Shown here: piece by piece, positions 42,035 through 51,118 of the stretch
Numbering within the stretch: the first letter of the stretch is position 1
How the letters are laid out: every line of letters starts with the position of its first letter
DNA from: JAZPYZ01 sp045544455
Lineage (GTDB): Bacteria > Bacillota > Clostridia > Oscillospirales > Acutalibacteraceae
Length of the DNA stretch: 64,000 nt
Assembly (NCBI GenBank): GCA_045544455.1
Contig: JAZPYZ010000023.1
Span: 1-64,000 of the forward strand
Direction of reading: 5' to 3'
Made by a program: the position numbers and the translations under genes
The notes under the pieces: generated by a model
Told to the model about the DNA's origin: nothing
Seen by the model: the letters and a program-made list of their open reading frames with translations, nothing else
The model's database searches: none

Positions 42035-42040
42035 CCCACA

Positions 42041-42074
42041 AAAAGCCCCTCAAACACACGTTTGAGAGGCTTTT
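42041..42074. terminator. bidirectional terminator
   Basis: AAAAGCC-c-CTCAAAC pairs with GTTTGAGAGGCTTTT around ACAC; T-runs on both strands. It separates the cyclase (+) and ZIP (-) genes. Confidence 0.85.
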
Positions 42075-42095
42075 TTACATGCATTACATCGGCGA

Positions 42096-42848
42096 TCAAC
42101 CGAGCAAGGTATCGGTGAGCAACATCACACAAAACCCGATGAGCAACGCATACGTGGCGCCACGTTCGTTGCCGTGGGCGTGAGTTTCGGGAATCATTTC
42201 GTCGCTGACGACGTACAACATCGTGCCGCCGGCAAAAGCCAGCGCAAACGGCAACACAGCCGAAGCAATACTAACGGCAAAATAGCCGATCAACGTACCG
42301 ATCACTTCGACCAAACCGGTGATCATCGCACAGACAAACGTTTTGCGGCGCGACACGCCGGCCGCTAACATCGGCCCGATGATAACCATTCCCTCGGGGA
42401 TGTTTTGCAACGCAATGCCGCCGGAAATGATCAACGCTTGCGCCGCATCGCCGGAACCGAACCCAACGCCGGCGGCAATGCCTTCCGGCAGGTTGTGTAT
42501 CGCGATGGCGGTGACGAATAAGAGCACTTTACTCAAGTTGGCGTTGTGGTGCGGTTCGATATCCGATCCGACCAGACGGTGAAGGTGCGGAACCAATTTA
42601 TCGATCAGGTTTAAACTGACCGCGCCGACAAAAATGCCAGCAATGGTGATGAGAAGACCGTAGCGGCCACCGTATTCCAACGAGGGCAACACCAGTCCCA
42701 GTACTGCGGCCGCCAACATGACACCGGCCGCAAACGATAATACCATATCGGAAAATTTGTGGGATATATTCTTAAAAAGAAACCCGATCAACGATCCCAT
42801 CACGGTGGCGCCGCCCACACCAAGCGCCGTTAATAACACCAGTTCCAT
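42096..42848 (-). CDS. ZIP-family metal transporter (ZupT-like)
   Basis: 250 residues with eight membrane helices. Helix IV has the metal site AIHNLPEGIAAGVGFG, helix V QNIPEGMVIIGPML. A His-containing loop (HLHRLVG, EPHHNAN) lies between helices III and IV. It imports zinc or related divalent metals. It follows the GH32 gene by 11 bp and is probably cotranscribed with it, an unusual pairing. Confidence 0.92.
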   Translation of the reverse strand: MELVLLTALGVGGATVMGSLIGFLFKNISHKFSDMVLSFAAGVMLAAAVLGLVLPSLEYGGRYGLLITIAGIFVGAVSLNLIDKLVPHLHRLVGSDIEPHHNANLSKVLLFVTAIAIHNLPEGIAAGVGFGSGDAAQALIISGGIALQNIPEGMVIIGPMLAAGVSRRKTFVCAMITGLVEVIGTLIGYFAVSIASAVLPFALAFAGGTMLYVVSDEMIPETHAHGNERGATYALLIGFCVMLLTDTLLG

Positions 42849-42859
42849 CTATAACTCCT

Positions 42860-43960
42860 TTACAACAGTACCGAATAAACCGATTCGCCGCCATTGACAA
42901 ATACTTCTAAAATGTATCCATCGCGAAGAATCTTCAAGTCGTGGACCGGACCTTGATACACCACCGGTTCGCGGTCGGTTCGTTCGATTACAAATCCGTC
43001 GTCGGTACGCCGGACCGACGGATCTTCGTCGGTCAACAGATGTTGCAACTCCTCGATCGGATAGGCCACGATCTTGCCGTCCACGAGTTTCAGTTCGCGC
43101 GGGATAGACATGCAACCCACGTCCTTGTTAGTATACCCGATGTAGTTCCAACCGGGGATCCACGAAATCAAAAGCGGACGTCCCTTGTCATCCACGAACA
43201 CCTGGCCGGCATATTGGTCCGGCCCTTTATCGATCTCCGCGACAAACTGCGGCGTGAACCGGCCGTCTTGGAAATCGCCGAACATCACCGAAAAATTGCG
43301 CGGACCGAACCAGTCTACCGAAGCGGTCAACAGCGCCCGATTCCCCACCGGCATAAACGACGGGCATTCGGCAAACTGTCCGTTTTTCCATTCGCACAAG
43401 ATGCCGCGATAGTCCCAATCCTGCAAATTGTCGCTTTGATATAGCAGAATACGCGCCGCTTTGTGTTGCGGGTTGCCGCTGGCAATCGCGCAATAATACA
43501 CGCCGTCGATACAACACACCGCCGGATCCCGAAAATCGGGACTTCCATCGGGCGGATAGGTCGGGATGATGGGGTTGCCGGCGTATTTTTCAAAATGGAT
43601 CCCGTCGGTGGAATACGCCATACTGACGTTTTGATCGTAATGGGTTTCCCCTTCGCGCAAGATTACCGACGCATAAAACAGGTACAGGGTATCGTCCTTC
43701 ACGATCGCCGTCCCCGACCAACAACCGTCTTTTTCGTAATCGTATTCCGGCACAAGCGCGACCGGCAGCTCTTCCCAATGCAAAAAATCTTTGGTGCGCG
43801 CATGTCCCCAACAGATCGGCTCTTTCCACGGCACCTCAAAATGCGGTGCATGTTGGTAAAACACGTGGTAATATCCACGAAAATAGACCAATCCGTTGGG
43901 ATCGTTCACCCAACCTTTGGCGGTTTTATAGTGGTACCGTAATGGTTGTGTATAATCCAT
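42860..43960 (-). CDS. glycoside hydrolase family 32 (sucrase/fructosidase-like)
   Basis: 366 residues. The nucleophile motif WVNDPNG is at the start, SPDFRDP carries the transition-state Asp and FAECPSFMP the acid/base Glu. The C-terminal beta-sandwich is short, ending DGYILEVFVNGGESVYSVLL. It should hydrolyse beta-fructosides or sucrose (possibly 6-phosphate) in the cytoplasm, as no signal peptide is present. Shorter than typical GH32 (~450-500). It lies 55 bp after the DeoR gene on the same strand. Confidence 0.9.
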   Translation of the reverse strand: MDYTQPLRYHYKTAKGWVNDPNGLVYFRGYYHVFYQHAPHFEVPWKEPICWGHARTKDFLHWEELPVALVPEYDYEKDGCWSGTAIVKDDTLYLFYASVILREGETHYDQNVSMAYSTDGIHFEKYAGNPIIPTYPPDGSPDFRDPAVCCIDGVYYCAIASGNPQHKAARILLYQSDNLQDWDYRGILCEWKNGQFAECPSFMPVGNRALLTASVDWFGPRNFSVMFGDFQDGRFTPQFVAEIDKGPDQYAGQVFVDDKGRPLLISWIPGWNYIGYTNKDVGCMSIPRELKLVDGKIVAYPIEELQHLLTDEDPSVRRTDDGFVIERTDREPVVYQGPVHDLKILRDGYILEVFVNGGESVYSVLL

Positions 43961-44015
43961 TTGATCACTCTCCAAAACGTTTATCGGTTATCCTCGCAAA
44001 TATCCATAAGGCTAT

Positions 44016-44777
44016 TTATTTAAAAACGGTATGCGTGGCCGTACCGGCGATGGTGGCCGGCACTTGCGTGTTACACACGCAATAGTCCACACGATTTAAA
44101 TCGCACAGTATATACGGATATTGTTTATTTAACTTGGTGTCATCCACCAACAACACGGACGTACGGGCGTGTTCCATATACCGCATACGAAGGTGAGCAT
44201 TGTATTTCGAGTTGTCCGACAACACGCCGGTCGACGAGACACCGTCACAGGAAAAAAAGAACAGATCGGCGTTCACTTTCCCGATCATATCAAACGTCTC
44301 GGCACTGTTACACGCCAGTTCGCCGGGCACGACGTCGCCACCGAAAAAGGTACACGGAATCTCCAGTTCGGCAAGCACGGTCGCTGCTTTAAGGCTATTG
44401 GTAAACACCGTGATGTTTTGAAACCGGTTGAGCAATGGCAACAAAAACAACGCGGTACTCGATGAATCGATAAAGATCGTATCGCCATCCGAAACCAACA
44501 ACGCCGCTTTGCTGGCGAGCAGATGCTTCTCCTCGTCTAACTGCATCGCGCGAAAATACAACGGTAAATTTTTATGCAGTTGTTGATTTTTGTTCAACAC
44601 CGCGCCGCCGTGCGTACGGATGATCCAACCGGCCTTTTCCAAACCGGTCAACCGCCGGCGAACGGTCGATTCGCTCATAAACAAGCGGTCGGCAATCTCT
44701 TTTGCCGTCACAAACGAGGTGGCGATCAGATGTAAGATCTCGTTGTCTTTCTCGTCCATCTTCCACGGTTGGTTCAC
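44016..44777 (-). CDS. DeoR-family transcriptional regulator
   Basis: 253 residues. An N-terminal winged HTH (TAKEIADRLFMSESTVRRRLTGLEKAGWIIRTHGGAVL) is followed by a DeoRC sugar-phosphate sensor domain with IFIDSSSTALFLLPLL. The GTG at 44777 is preferred: it has AAGGGG upstream and lies after the predicted transcription start. It probably represses itself and the GH32-ZIP genes in response to a fructose phosphate; the ligand is inference. A matching palindrome lies upstream. Confidence 0.9.
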   Translation of the reverse strand: MNQPWKMDEKDNEILHLIATSFVTAKEIADRLFMSESTVRRRLTGLEKAGWIIRTHGGAVLNKNQQLHKNLPLYFRAMQLDEEKHLLASKAALLVSDGDTIFIDSSSTALFLLPLLNRFQNITVFTNSLKAATVLAELEIPCTFFGGDVVPGELACNSAETFDMIGKVNADLFFFSCDGVSSTGVLSDNSKYNAHLRMRYMEHARTSVLLVDDTKLNKQYPYILCDLNRVDYCVCNTQVPATIAGTATHTVFK

Positions 44778-44802
44778 GAAACATCCCCTTCTTTCGCTTT
44801 TC

Positions 44803-44831
44803 ATTATATCGGGCCTATTGGTCGCTGTCAA
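44803..44831 (-). promoter_or_regulatory. promoter of deoR-type gene and GH32 operon
   Basis: Minus strand: perfect TTGACA (44826-44831), 17 bp, perfect TATAAT (44803-44808). Confidence 0.9.
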
Positions 44832-44842
44832 TGACGGTTTCG

Positions 44843-44865
44843 CTTATTTTGATAATCAAAATAAG
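44843..44865. promoter_or_regulatory. DeoR-type operator palindrome
   Basis: CTTATTTTGAT-a-ATCAAAATAAG, perfect 11-bp arms, 11 bp upstream of the -35 box. TTTTGATnATCAAAA-like sites are typical DeoR/GlpR-family operators, and the regulator is encoded next to it. Confidence 0.8.
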
Positions 44866-44903
44866 AGTTTTTTGCCCGAAACGGTCAATCTAGATTCGAA
44901 ATA

Positions 44904-44932
44904 TTGCGCATTCTAACCGAATCAGGTACACT
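44904..44932 (+). promoter_or_regulatory. weak promoter candidate of the threonine aldolase gene
   Basis: TTGCGC (44904-44909), 17 bp, TACACT (44927-44932), 20 bp before the ATG. Imperfect but the best match in the gap. Confidence 0.4.
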
Positions 44933-44952
44933 GGTCACAAAGGAGTGATACC

Positions 44953-45963
44953 ATGCTATCGAAAGATTTTCGAGGTGAAATTTGGACCAACGTAGATCCG
45001 CGCATTATGCAGGCATTAGCGAAGGCTAACGAACAACCGATCGACGGTTGTGTCGGGGCCGACTCATATAGTCTGCGTGCAATCGAACTGGTGCAACAAT
45101 ATTTTAAAGATCCGATCTATGCCGCGTATACCATCAACGGGACCGGCGCTAACATGATTGCGATGAAAGCGATGTTGGATCGGTATTCCGCCATCATCTG
45201 CGGAGAGGAAACCCACATCAACTGCTACGAAGCCGGTGCTTTTGAATACACGCTGGGCAACAAGATTTTGGTTGCGGATAGTGTGAATGGGAAATTGACG
45301 GTCGAGAGCATCGAACGGTTGTTGACCAACACCAAAAAGTACAAATATAACCCGAAAGTGATCACTGTCACTCAACCGACCGAACTCGGCGCGGTGTACA
45401 CCCCCGACGAGCTGAAAGCCATTTGTGACTTTGCGCACGGCAAGGGGATGTACGTCTATATCGACGGGGCTCGCATCGGGTGTGCGCTCGCGACGCTGAA
45501 CGTCAGTCTGACCGATATGATCGAATATGCCGACGTGGACGGATTCTCGATTGGGGGAACCAAGTCGGGCGCGATGTTTGGGGAAATGGTGGTATTTCGC
45601 CGTAAAGAATTCGGCGAACATCTCGCCTACTTGCAAAAACAATCCTTCCAACACTTTGATAAATCCAAATTTATCGGCGCACAATTCGTATGTTTGTTAG
45701 AGGACGGATTGTGGTTGGATAACGCGCGCAAAGCCAACGCTAACGCACAAACGCTCGCCGACAAGTTCCGACAAAAAGGGATTGAACCGTATTATCCGGT
45801 GCAAGGCAACATGGTGTTCGCCCCCATCACCGACGAACAACTGGAACGATTGTCGACGGTGTTTGATCTGCATTATTGGAACGAAGAAACCAAAATCGTG
45901 CGATTTGGTACAACGGCGTTCACCACCGAGGACTCGATGGATCGATTGGTGAATCTGCTGTAA
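44953..45963 (+). CDS. low-specificity threonine aldolase / beta-eliminating lyase
   Basis: 336 residues, PLP fold type I. HINCYEAGAF, VYIDGARIGCAL and the lysine motif SIGGTKSGAMFGEMVVF are the landmarks of L-threonine aldolases. It would split threonine or allo-threonine to glycine and acetaldehyde. AAAGGAG precedes the ATG. It is followed 14 bp later by the YitT gene. Confidence 0.9.
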   Translation: MLSKDFRGEIWTNVDPRIMQALAKANEQPIDGCVGADSYSLRAIELVQQYFKDPIYAAYTINGTGANMIAMKAMLDRYSAIICGEETHINCYEAGAFEYTLGNKILVADSVNGKLTVESIERLLTNTKKYKYNPKVITVTQPTELGAVYTPDELKAICDFAHGKGMYVYIDGARIGCALATLNVSLTDMIEYADVDGFSIGGTKSGAMFGEMVVFRRKEFGEHLAYLQKQSFQHFDKSKFIGAQFVCLLEDGLWLDNARKANANAQTLADKFRQKGIEPYYPVQGNMVFAPITDEQLERLSTVFDLHYWNEETKIVRFGTTAFTTEDSMDRLVNLL

Positions 45964-45977
45964 ACACGAGGCGCTTT

Positions 45978-46814
45978 ATGACAAAATTAAAATCTATCCT
46001 ATATACCGTGGTCGGCACGATGTTGACCGGTTTTGCGGTCAGCACGTTACTGACACCCAACAAAGTTGTTTGCGGCGGCGTTTCCGGCATCGCCACCATT
46101 ATCTATCAAACGCTGGGTTGGGCACCGGGCGTGACCTTTGCGGTGATCAACGTGTTATTGTTGCTCACGGGGGCCAAACTGCTCGGTAAAAGTTTTACCG
46201 TGAAAACCCTGTTGGGGTCCGGGTTGTTATCGGTCTTTGTGCAACTCTTCTCCTACCTGCCGCCCATCACCGATAACGTGTTTTTAGCCACTTTGTTCGG
46301 TGGCGTATTATACGGATTGGGCATCGGAATGGCGTTGGCAGCCGGCGCGTCGACAGGCGGCACGGATATCGTCGGGCGCTTGGTGCAATACGGTCTGCCA
46401 CGATTTCCGATCGGGAAACTACTGTGGGTGATCGACGGGTGTATTATCGCGGTATCGTGGGTGGTGTTCCGCAACACGGAACTGGTATTGTTCGGTGTGT
46501 TGGCACTATTTGTATCCACCTTTGTGATCGATTGGTGGATCCGCAAACTCAATCTGTCCCGCATCGCGTTTGTCGTAACCGATCAAGGAGATGACGTCTC
46601 GCGTCGGTTGGTAACCACCTCCCCACGCGGCGTGACCGCGATGAACGCCGTCGGCGCATACAGCATGGAAAACAAAACGGTGTTGTTCTGTGCGCTGAAA
46701 GAACATGAACTGGTGGAATTTCAGAAAAAAGTGTTGGCGATCGATCCGACCGCCTTCATCGTCTATGCCGAATCGCAACAAATCATGGGCAACGGATTTC
46801 ACATTTATCGATAA
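45978..46814 (+). CDS. YitT-family membrane protein (DUF161/DUF2179)
   Basis: 278 residues. Five or six helices in the first ~190 residues include the YitT repeats LTPNKVVCGGVSGIATIIYQ and AAGASTGGTDIVGRLVQ. A C-terminal cytoplasmic DUF2179 domain begins near RIAFVVTDQGDDV and contains RGVTAMNAVGAYS. The family is widespread in Firmicutes; function unknown. Likely cotranscribed with the aldolase. Confidence 0.9.
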   Translation: MTKLKSILYTVVGTMLTGFAVSTLLTPNKVVCGGVSGIATIIYQTLGWAPGVTFAVINVLLLLTGAKLLGKSFTVKTLLGSGLLSVFVQLFSYLPPITDNVFLATLFGGVLYGLGIGMALAAGASTGGTDIVGRLVQYGLPRFPIGKLLWVIDGCIIAVSWVVFRNTELVLFGVLALFVSTFVIDWWIRKLNLSRIAFVVTDQGDDVSRRLVTTSPRGVTAMNAVGAYSMENKTVLFCALKEHELVEFQKKVLAIDPTAFIVYAESQQIMGNGFHIYR

Positions 46815-46824
46815 TCTTTTCGAC

Positions 46825-46853
46825 TTGACAATCCGGCGGCGTGGTGCTATAAT
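46825..46853 (+). promoter_or_regulatory. promoter of the thrS T-box leader
   Basis: TTGACA (46825-46830), 17 bp, TATAAT (46848-46853), both perfect. Confidence 0.92.
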
Positions 46854-46859
46854 TTGGGC

Positions 46860-47097
46860 ATCAAAACGCGATGACGGAGAACAAACCGATAAGCGACGAA
46901 CAGAGAGGGACACGTATTGCTGAAAGTGTTTCGCGTATGGGCTGTCGGTGGAAACCACTCCTGAGCTGCTCGGGACATAACCGAGACGGGCCCTCCCGTT
47001 ACAGAGGCACGAGCGGCGGTAGCAATACTGCAAGCAGGGTGGAACCGTGGAGATGTTATGCTTCACCCCTGAATCATCAGGGGTGAAGCTTTTTATT
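46860..47097 (+). ncRNA. T-box riboswitch leader of thrS
   Basis: A ~235-nt leader. The T-box motif AGGGTGGAACCGTGG is at 47036-47050. A long stem I region carries AGAGAGGGACA and a likely specifier loop GGAAACCACTCC, with ACC (Thr) at 46954-46956. The terminator is GCTTCACCCCTGA/TCAGGGGTGAAGC plus TTTTTATTT (47060-47097). Uncharged tRNA-Thr should stabilise the antiterminator and switch on thrS. Confidence 0.93.
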
Positions 47098-47126
47098 TGC
47101 CCCAATTCGAAAGGAGTTGGACTTGT

Positions 47127-48911
47127 ATGTCCGAACAAAACTTGTACACCTTTGAAAACCCTGAGTATCGCAAGACGTATTGGCACACCTGCTCCCACGT
47201 GTTGGCGCAGGCGATGAAACGCTTGCACCCTGAGGTGAAACTCGCGATCGGGCCGTCGATCGAAACCGGTTTCTATTACGATTTCGATACCCCGCGCCCC
47301 TTTACCCCCGAAGATCTCGAGGCGTTGGAAGCCGAAATGCGCAAAATTTGCAAAGAAAAACTGAAACTGGAACGCTTTGAGCTTCCGCGCGAAGAGGCGT
47401 TGGAATTGATGAAGGATGAACCCTATAAGGTGGAACTCATCCACGATCTGCCGGAAGAGGCGGTGATTTCGTTCTATAAACAAGGGGATTTCACCGATTT
47501 GTGCGCCGGCCCGCACCTGGATTCGACCGGCCGCATTAAAGGTAACGCCATCAAACTGACCTCCGCGACCGGTGCGTATTGGCGCGGCGATTCCTCCCGC
47601 AAAATGCTGCAACGCATCTACGGGGTGGCGTTTGAAAAGAAAGACGACCTCGACGCGTATATCGCGAAACGGGAAGATGCGCTTAAACGTGACCACAACA
47701 AACTCGGACGCGAACTCGAATATTTTACGACGGTGGATTCGATCGGGCAAGGGTTGCCGATCCTGTTACCGAAAGGTGCGCGCACTATTCAAACCCTGCA
47801 ACGCTGGGTGGAAGACGAAGAACAAAAACGCGGCTATCTGTTGACCAAAACGCCGCTTATGGCCAAACGCGATCTGTATCGCATTTCGGGACACTGGGAT
47901 CATTACCTCGACGGGATGTTTATTTTGGGCGATCCGTACGATGAAGAAAAAGAATGTTTTGCCCTGCGGCCGATGACCTGCCCGTTCCAATATCAAGTCT
48001 ATCTCAACCGCCAACGTTCGTTCCGCGATCTGCCGATGCGGCTTGGCGAAACGTCGACCTTGTTCCGTAACGAGGATTCGGGCGAGATGCACGGGTTGAT
48101 CCGCGTGCGGCAGTTCACTATCTCAGAAGGCCACTTGGTGTTGCGCCCCGATCAATTGGAAGAAGAATTTAAGGGTTGTTTGGAACTCGCAAAATATTGT
48201 CTCGATACGGTAGGCATGTTGGATAACTGCACCTTCCGGTTCTCGCAATGGGATCCCAACAACACCGCCAAATATGAAGGTACGCCCGAGCAATGGGATG
48301 CCGCACAAACCGCGATGAAACAGATCCTCGACGATCTGGGTGTGGACTACGAGATCGGGATCGACGAAGCCGCCTTCTATGGCCCGAAACTCGATATTCA
48401 GTATCACAACGTATTCGGTAAAGAAGATACCATCGTCACCATTCAGATCGATATGTTGCTGGCGGCCAAATTCGGTATGTACTACATCGACGAAAACGGT
48501 GAAAAGGCCCTCCCTTATATCATTCACCGCACGTCGCTTGGTTGCTACGAACGCACCCTCGCGTATTTGATCGAAACCTATGCCGGGGCGCTGCCGACCT
48601 GGATGGCACCCGAACAGGTGCGATTCCTGCCGGTGACCGACCGCGCCGCCGACTACTGCGCCGAAAAGGCGAAAGAACTCGAAGCGATGGGCTTCCGGGT
48701 GGAAGTGGATTACCGCAACGAAAAGATCGGTAAAAAGATCCGCGAAGCGCAACTCGAAAAGGTTCCGTACATGGTGGTCGTGGGCGACCGCGATATGGAA
48801 AACGGTACCGTTTCACCCCGTCACCGCGCGGACGGCGATCTCGGCGCAATGTCGTTTGAGGAATTTGCCGCACTTCTCAAAGACGTGGTCGATTCCAAAG
48901 CCAAGAAATAA
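47127..48911 (+). CDS. thrS: threonyl-tRNA synthetase
   Basis: 594 residues. The editing domain has HTCSHVLAQAM (HxxxH) and DLCAGPHLDSTG. The class II core has LRPMTCPFQYQVY, the motif 2 region LGETSTLFRNEDSGEMHGLIRVRQFTISEGH and motif 3 LPYIIHRTSLGCYERTLAYLIE. The C-terminal anticodon domain begins around VRFLPVTDR. The N-terminal TGS domain (~60 residues in most ThrRS) is absent. The ATG has AAAGGAG upstream and directly follows the T-box. Confidence 0.96.
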   Translation: MSEQNLYTFENPEYRKTYWHTCSHVLAQAMKRLHPEVKLAIGPSIETGFYYDFDTPRPFTPEDLEALEAEMRKICKEKLKLERFELPREEALELMKDEPYKVELIHDLPEEAVISFYKQGDFTDLCAGPHLDSTGRIKGNAIKLTSATGAYWRGDSSRKMLQRIYGVAFEKKDDLDAYIAKREDALKRDHNKLGRELEYFTTVDSIGQGLPILLPKGARTIQTLQRWVEDEEQKRGYLLTKTPLMAKRDLYRISGHWDHYLDGMFILGDPYDEEKECFALRPMTCPFQYQVYLNRQRSFRDLPMRLGETSTLFRNEDSGEMHGLIRVRQFTISEGHLVLRPDQLEEEFKGCLELAKYCLDTVGMLDNCTFRFSQWDPNNTAKYEGTPEQWDAAQTAMKQILDDLGVDYEIGIDEAAFYGPKLDIQYHNVFGKEDTIVTIQIDMLLAAKFGMYYIDENGEKALPYIIHRTSLGCYERTLAYLIETYAGALPTWMAPEQVRFLPVTDRAADYCAEKAKELEAMGFRVEVDYRNEKIGKKIREAQLEKVPYMVVVGDRDMENGTVSPRHRADGDLGAMSFEEFAALLKDVVDSKAKK

Positions 48912-48921
48912 ACAACCAAAA

Positions 48922-48954
48922 AAACATCCCTTCCCATACCGTGAAGGGATGTTT
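48922..48954 (+). terminator. terminator of thrS
   Basis: A 12-bp stem AAACATCCCTTC/GAAGGGATGTTT with TTTT following. Confidence 0.88.
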
Positions 48955-49029
48955 TTTTACAAATGACCGTTTCGCGCATTTTGAGGGTAAAAAACGGCAA
49001 CTTTTGACCGGTTCACGCAAACTTGCCGC

Positions 49030-49059
49030 TTGACATTGCACGTTGTCATTCCGTATGAT
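49030..49059 (+). promoter_or_regulatory. promoter of the GH20-like gene
   Basis: TTGACA (49030-49035), 18 bp, TATGAT (49054-49059), 40 bp before the chosen ATG. Confidence 0.8.
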
Positions 49060-49098
49060 ACATTACAGGTAATCTATCTGTTTGAGGTGATAGGACGT

Positions 49099-50991
49099 AT
49101 GATTCAATTTATCACGCAAGACAACGACTTGTTGGTCGCTATTAGCGAAGTGTTAAAAGAATTACCCGGTGCCGAAGCCCTGCACGGTACCTATGAACTG
49201 AAACCCATCGGAAACGGGCTTTCGGTTGAAAAGAACGGCGATAGCGGTGTCATCGGTTTTGGTGATCGTCGCGCGTTGATGCGCGCTGTCAGCGTACTGG
49301 CCGAACACATCGATGAAGAGGTGGTGTCGGTGACCGAAACGCCGAAATACAACACCCTCAGCGCCATGCCCGACGCGTCCCGTAACGCGGTGCCGACGGT
49401 GGATACGCTGAAACGGTTTTGCCGCATCCTCGCATTAGAAGGATTCAACGCGTTGATGTTGTATACGGAAGACACCTACGAGATCAAAAAATATCCTTAT
49501 TTCGGACATCTGCGCGGACGGTACACGGAGGCGGAACTCAAAGAACTCGACGACTATGCCAACCTGCTCGGCATCGAACTGATCCCGGCGATTCAAACGC
49601 TGGCGCACTTAAACGGCTTTTTCGAATGGCCGGATGCGCGATTCTTGCGGGATTGCGACGACATACTGTTGGTGGGATCGGAAGACGTGTACGAACTCAT
49701 CGAGGAAATGCTCATCACGATGAAACATACCCTGCGTACCCGCAAGATCAACTTGGGGCTGGACGAGGCGCAGATGCTCGGCATGGGGCGGTACCGGGAG
49801 CAAAACGGTTTTGAAAAACGGTATCAGATTATGCAAAAACACCTGGCACGGGTATATGAACTGTGTATGAAACACGGCTTGGAGCCCCGGATGTGGAGCG
49901 ATATGTTCTTCCGTGTGTTTAACCGAGACAACCAATACCGCATCAAAGGCGCCAACGTGCCGCCCGAAATCGTGGAGTCGGTTCCCGAGGGGATGACCTT
50001 GGTGTATTGGGATTACTACAACACCTACGTGGAAGCATACGACGATATGTTCCGTCAACACAAGGCGTTTAAAAACACCGTCGCATTTGCGGGCGGCACC
50101 AGTTCGTGGTACGGGTTGGTTCCGCTGTCGATATATGCCAAGCGGGCGGCGATGTGCGCAACCGAAAGTTTGCGCCGTAACGACATTAAAGAGGCGTACG
50201 TCACGATGTGGGGGGACGACGGCGGTTCGTGTTCGCTGTACGCGTCTCTGCCGTCACTGTTCATCTACGGCGAAGCGTGTTGGGGCGATCACGATACCCG
50301 TGATGAACTCGCTGCAAAACGGATGAAGTTGTGCTGTGGATTGTCTGAGCAAGTGGTGCTGGATTTTGAAGAACTGCACAATCTGCCGGGACGACAAGGA
50401 TTCGGGCGCAAGATGATTAACCCGTCGAAATACATGTTCTACGCCAACATCATGACCGGTAAGTTCGACGCACACACTCCCGACGGCACGGCCGAACATA
50501 TGGCAAAGATGGCAAACGTGCTACGTGCCGAAAGAGACGATGCGGGCGAATTCGGGTATATGGTGGATTCGATCATCGCCTTGTGCGACGTGCTCGCCAT
50601 CAAATCCGAACTCGGCAAAACGTTGCGTGCGGCGTATTTGGCCGACGACAAAGCGACGGTGAAAACCATTGCAGACGAAACCATCCCCGCCGTGAAAACA
50701 GCGGTAGAACGGTTCCGAATAGTCTTGCGAGACCAATGGATGACCGAAAACAAGGCGTTTGGGTTTGACGTGATCGACGTGCGCATCGGCGGTGTGTTGA
50801 TGCAACTCGATACCGCGGTTTACACCTTGAACCGTTGGCTCGACGGTGAGATCGACCGCGTAGAAGAACTGGAAGCCGACCGGTTGGAATATTGGTTGAC
50901 CGGCAACGGCAACAACGACGGCGGTTGCCTCTATCTCAACCGCTGGGAACGCATGGCCGGCCAAAACATCTCACACATGGTTGGCTATTGA
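49099..50991 (+). CDS. GH20-like beta-N-acetylhexosaminidase
   Basis: 630 residues. After an N-terminal alpha/beta domain (~1-95) a TIM barrel begins at LSAMPDASRNAVPTVDTLKRF, with YTEDTYEI, IPAIQTLAHLNGFFEWP and the catalytic Asp-Glu pair in NLGLDEAQMLG near residue 235. A helical C-terminal domain of ~200 residues follows. No signal peptide, so it acts on imported GlcNAc/GalNAc-containing sugars or intracellular glycosides. GAGGTG lies upstream of the ATG. Monocistronic. Confidence 0.85.
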   Translation: MIQFITQDNDLLVAISEVLKELPGAEALHGTYELKPIGNGLSVEKNGDSGVIGFGDRRALMRAVSVLAEHIDEEVVSVTETPKYNTLSAMPDASRNAVPTVDTLKRFCRILALEGFNALMLYTEDTYEIKKYPYFGHLRGRYTEAELKELDDYANLLGIELIPAIQTLAHLNGFFEWPDARFLRDCDDILLVGSEDVYELIEEMLITMKHTLRTRKINLGLDEAQMLGMGRYREQNGFEKRYQIMQKHLARVYELCMKHGLEPRMWSDMFFRVFNRDNQYRIKGANVPPEIVESVPEGMTLVYWDYYNTYVEAYDDMFRQHKAFKNTVAFAGGTSSWYGLVPLSIYAKRAAMCATESLRRNDIKEAYVTMWGDDGGSCSLYASLPSLFIYGEACWGDHDTRDELAAKRMKLCCGLSEQVVLDFEELHNLPGRQGFGRKMINPSKYMFYANIMTGKFDAHTPDGTAEHMAKMANVLRAERDDAGEFGYMVDSIIALCDVLAIKSELGKTLRAAYLADDKATVKTIADETIPAVKTAVERFRIVLRDQWMTENKAFGFDVIDVRIGGVLMQLDTAVYTLNRWLDGEIDRVEELEADRLEYWLTGNGNNDGGCLYLNRWERMAGQNISHMVGY

Positions 50992-51000
50992 GATCAAACA

Positions 51001-51030
51001 AAACGACCACCCGAATCGGGTGGTCGTTTT
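51001..51030 (+). terminator. terminator of the GH20-like gene
   Basis: Stem AAACGACCACCC/GGGTGGTCGTTT, loop GAATC-type, TTTTTC tail. Confidence 0.88.
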
Positions 51031-51032
51031 TC

Positions 51033-51115
51033 TTACAGATTGATCCAACTGTGTAACCGCCAAACACCGTTGGTGTACTCAAAGACGGCGATAGTTGACC
51101 GGTTATCCGAATCCG
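51033..51115 (-). pseudogene. unidentified C-terminal gene remnant
   Basis: The minus strand reads DSDNRSTIAVFEYTNGVWRL and then HSWINL before TAA at 51033. The run looks like a genuine protein end but is open for only ~28 codons and has no start. The ferritin stop lies 3 bp upstream. Family not recognised. Confidence 0.35.
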
Positions 51116-51118
51116 GGA

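Noticed and set aside
47030..47097. Plain terminator of yitT
   Set aside because: The hairpin is preceded by AGGGTGGAACCG and a consensus promoter, which makes it the T-box terminator of thrS.
46506..47750. 414-codon minus-strand frame across yitT, the T-box and thrS
   Set aside because: It crosses a riboswitch and two unrelated genes, all supported on the plus strand.
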